A stretch of DNA of 64,000 nucleotides from Muricea muricata. Taxonomy: Eukaryota; Cnidaria; Anthozoa; Malacalcyonacea; Plexauridae. The notes beneath the pieces were generated by a model. The model worked only from the letters and a program-made list of their open reading frames with translations, ran no database searches and was not told the origin of the DNA. Below, in pieces: positions 61,385-64,000 of this stretch (positions are counted from its first letter, which is position 1; the number at the start of each line of letters is the position of its first letter). Made by a program: the position numbers and the translations under genes. The stretch lies in the NCBI GenBank assembly GCA_963855995.1, contig OY979717.1:43486107-43550106 (forward strand), written 5' to 3'.

Positions 61385-61779
61385 TATATATATATATATA
61401 TATATTATAATATATTCTGGGGCTATTAAAAAACGTCGTTTAAGTCGCGAAACCGTACATCTAATGAACATTGCGAAGAGTCCTTAATAAATATTTTGCA
61501 TAGTGCCATCAAAACCACATAGTGCTTTGTCAAGGACGTGCACCCATTGTTTGCTATATACCTTTATATGAAGTAATCACTATTTACCTTCACTTTCATG
61601 AAATGGTCGCCTTTTCTATTTTGAGCCAACGTGTCCAAACTTTCTCTAAGTTGGATATTTTGTTGTACCTTTACAAAAAGAACATGAAATTGCAGGTTGG
61701 TAAGGAATGCTTGGGTAACTAAATGATCCACCTAAAATCATCGTGTTGTTGTGATATCGTATTCTGTTATTTATGTACA

Positions 61780-61905
61780 CAAGGTGTATAAAAAAAGTGC
61801 AACCTTGGTTCGAATAGAAATTTAAACATAGCCAAACATACCCATTTGGCAAACAATATACCGTTTGATCATCAAAGCTGGATTGCGCTTTTTTTATACA
61901 CCCTG
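61780..61905. mobile_element. 126-bp MITE related by its ends to the 60.6-kb element
   Basis: Ends CAAGGTGTATAAAAAAAGTG and, inverted, CAGGGTGTATAAAAAAAGCG. The first ten or so bases resemble those of 60582-61384, suggesting the same mobiliser. The right side is followed by TATATA; the left is GTACA. Too short to encode anything. Confidence 0.75.
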
Positions 61906-62412
61906 TATATAATACCGGCGTGTATATAATAAAATAAATGGACTCCATAGCCTGTGCTGTGCACTTGATATGGACTACATGGCCTGTGCACAGCACTTGT
62001 TTAAAGTCGAAATATTTGCTGCCGAGCGCCAGCGAGGCAGCACACTATTCTTGCACGTTTTGGTTTCTCCAGAGTCCACTCGACCGAGTCTTTCGCGCGA
62101 TCTACGTATTGTCGAGATCTCGATCTTGTGTCTGTCTGTATGTTTGTCGTAATTCCAGGGGCATAATTAAGCTTCCGGGATGTTTGTTAAACGAGGGGGG
62201 CGGCCACAAGCAAGATTTTGTATTGCGCACGTATCGCCCGAGCGCTATTGCAGCGTGTAGCGTGCTCTCAAGAAGACAAGGATTTTCACGGATGCAATTT
62301 ATTAGTTTTACGCGAACAAATTCAGGTAAGTATGGCTCTATTTCTTTCAACGAATATACATCAAGGCGATAATCTTTTTAGTGTTTAATCTAGAGGCAAG
62401 CAATGTGCTTTT

Positions 62413-63315
62413 ATGAGTTTGTCGGCAGTTTTAACTGCCCAAAATATACCACTGATCGATTGGTCACAAGAAACATTAGATAATGTCTTACTACAAGGAG
62501 ACAAAATGTACTTGCACGCTTTGGATAATGGCTTTTTTGACTTAGAATCTGGTGTGGAATTATTATCTGGGGATAACTTACCTAACGTTGTCAGTATTTC
62601 AAGTTGTACGAGCATGTTTTCTTTTACAACAGCTGTGTTAGAGCCGATTGATGCACAAAACCAAAATGATTTGCCCAATGTGGTAGAGCCCTTTGAAGCA
62701 CCAAATAACACTCAACTACCCATTGTGGTAGAGCCCATTGAGGCACAAAACAAATATGATCTGCCCATTGTGGTAGAGCCCATTGAGGCACAAAACAAAT
62801 ATGATCTGCCTATTGTGGTAGAGCCCAGTGAAGCACAAAACAAAAATGATTTGCCCATTGTGGTAGAGCCCATTATAACATTCAACTACCCATTGTGGCA
62901 GAGCCCATTGAGGCACAAAGCAAAAGAATAAAGCACAATTCTGTGCCTGATGAGACTAAGAATGAAAACCAAATTTGGTTTATAAATTATGAAAAAGAGC
63001 TTCAAGGACTTGTTATAACTAACCAGGAAATTTGAGTTGCAATACTATGACATCCACACAGCACTATTAAATGTGTTTTTAAATAATAGTTATCAGTACA
63101 GTATTTTGATATCAGAAGGCTATATGATGGCCTTGATAAAGCAATCAAGTTGTTTATTTGACTCGCATGCCAGAGACTCTAGTGGCATGCCTGATCCTAA
63201 TGGCACTGCTGTCGTCATGAAATTTACTAATATTCTAGAAATAGAGCAATATTTGTATTCTCTTTCAATAACATTATACATGCCAATTTATTTGAAATTG
63301 TACCTTTACAATTAA
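62413..63315 (+). pseudogene. C76 peptidase-like domain of a Helitron-associated gene, frame-broken
   Basis: ATG at 62413 opens a domain with IDWSQETLDNVLLQGDKMYL and, after a 45-bp repeat region, IHTALLNVFLNNSY, ISEGYMMALIK and FDSHARD...GTAVVMKF in another frame (63037-63315). This order resembles the herpesvirus-tegument-type C76 deubiquitinating peptidase, with the second-half Asp-His in FDSHARD. In cnidarians such domains occur at the N-terminus of large Helitron-type proteins, from memory. Frames change at about 62880 and 63030. The catalytic Cys is not certain. The 45-bp repeats encode DLPIVVEPIEAQNKY. Confidence 0.55.
62660..62925 (+). repeat. 45-bp coding repeats, five to six units
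   Basis: The word CCCATTGTGGTAGAGCCCAT recurs at 45-bp steps and encodes PIVVEPIEAQ. Units in the middle are nearly identical, the outer ones less so, and the frame break at about 62880 falls inside the array, consistent with slippage. Confidence 0.85.
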
Positions 63316-63317
63316 GC

Positions 63318-63977
63318 ATGTGTAAAACTCCTGAGCAAAAAAGTAAGCATCTAAAAGACCACCAGTATGGCCAGAAAAAGAGACTGTCAGTAGAAACTGA
63401 AGCTGATAAACAGGCTAGACTTAAGAAAGTTAGTGAGTATAATAAAAGAAAGCAATCACTGGAAACTGACAGAGAGAGGCAAATCAGACTACAAAAATTA
63501 AGTGAGTCTATTAAACAGAAGCGCACGGAGGAGACTGACAGTGAACGTCAAATAAGACTTCAAAAGGATAGTGAGTCTAAGAAAAGAAAGAGGTCAGACG
63601 AAACTGACACAAACAGACAAATGAGACTTGAAAAAGACAGACTTTATAAAAAACAAAAGCGTACAAAAAGTGTCTTACAGGCCCATCGTGAAGTTGTAAA
63701 TCAAGAGGTTTATTTAATCTTCCGTATAGGAATTGAGTTCGACACTGGAGTTCGATTGCTACAGTTGTTTACCCAGTCATTCACGCCGTTCGCAAGTCAG
63801 TCGCTCCAATACAAGCAACCTGAGAAATGTTTATCATACTATTCCGATATAAATATTATTCATAAACATTTAAAAGCATTCTATTTTTTGAAAGAAAGCA
63901 CAATGTATACAACAGAGAACAAATATGCTGTGAACAGGGTCTGGTTGTCACTTCCGGTTTCGGCCGAATTTGGGTGA
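63318..63977 (+). pseudogene. KR-rich repeat region of the Helitron-associated gene, then unrelated sequence
   Basis: The frame encodes repeated basic units (RLQKDSESKKRKRSDETD and variants, each about 22 residues) to about 63670, the typical segment between the peptidase-like part and the Rep/helicase part in Helitron-type proteins I recall. From about 63675 the reading (AHREVVNQEVYLIFRIG...) no longer looks like that family, so the gene is probably truncated or interrupted here. The Rep and helicase domains are not in the window. Confidence 0.5.
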
Positions 63978-64000
63978 AAATAGTAAACTTTGTGCAGCGA

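Overview
The window is metazoan nuclear DNA. It is AT-rich, genes are split by short GT-AG introns, and it is crowded with eukaryotic transposable elements. The repertoire (BEL/Pao, Penelope-like, Tx1-like and CR1-like LINEs, hAT-like and TA-target TIR elements, a Helitron-associated protein, a Maverick/Polinton, a P2X7-type zinc domain gene and a MACPF-PAN gene) fits a cnidarian best, probably an anthozoan. That placement is inference from family recognition, not a database match.

Layout. 1-4787: 3' part of a BEL/Pao LTR retrotransposon (pol plus a probable 3' LTR), broken by a stop and by a poly-C frameshift. 4788-7570: gene-poor DNA with small hairpin elements. 7593-9806: exons of a plus-strand gene ending in a P2X7-type zinc domain. 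10843-16214: a minus-strand spliced gene that I read as transposase-derived; its four C-terminal exons have matching splice phases and are separated from a possible N-terminal exon by a 3.9-kb interval bounded by 28-bp inverted repeats. 16649-20450: a fold-back element and two head-to-head Penelope-like fragments, one carrying a hAT-like insertion with an exact 8-bp target duplication and a 50-bp minisatellite. 20451-25262: Tx1-like LINE whose ORF1 has an elastin-like N-terminus. 27252-31302: CR1-like LINE whose ORF1 is split by a second fold-back copy.

32069-54138 is the centrepiece: a 22-kb Maverick/Polinton with 183/184-bp terminal inverted repeats and a perfect 6-bp target duplication (AAAATG). 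Most genes run in two divergent blocks from about 46.42 kb. The minus block holds protein-primed type PolB, integrase, a GIY-YIG/zinc-finger protein, small membrane proteins and a probable minor virion protein. The plus block holds the double-jelly-roll major capsid protein, packaging ATPase, collagen-like fibre genes and a zinc-ribbon protein. A minus-strand gene inside the plus block encodes a membrane protein ending in overlapping PSAP and PPxY late-domain motifs. PolB, integrase, the capsid gene and at least three others carry stops or frameshifts. PolB has also lost its palm motifs around a nested 3.6-kb TIR element. This copy is therefore a fossil, but it preserves most of a virion gene set. 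I see no adenain-type protease.

54145-64000: host DNA with a MACPF-PAN gene (55787-57301, minus), a CR1 tail, a Penelope GIY-YIG fragment, TA-flanked MITEs and the 5' part of a Helitron-associated gene with a C76-like peptidase domain. No rRNA, tRNA or CRISPR array was recognised.
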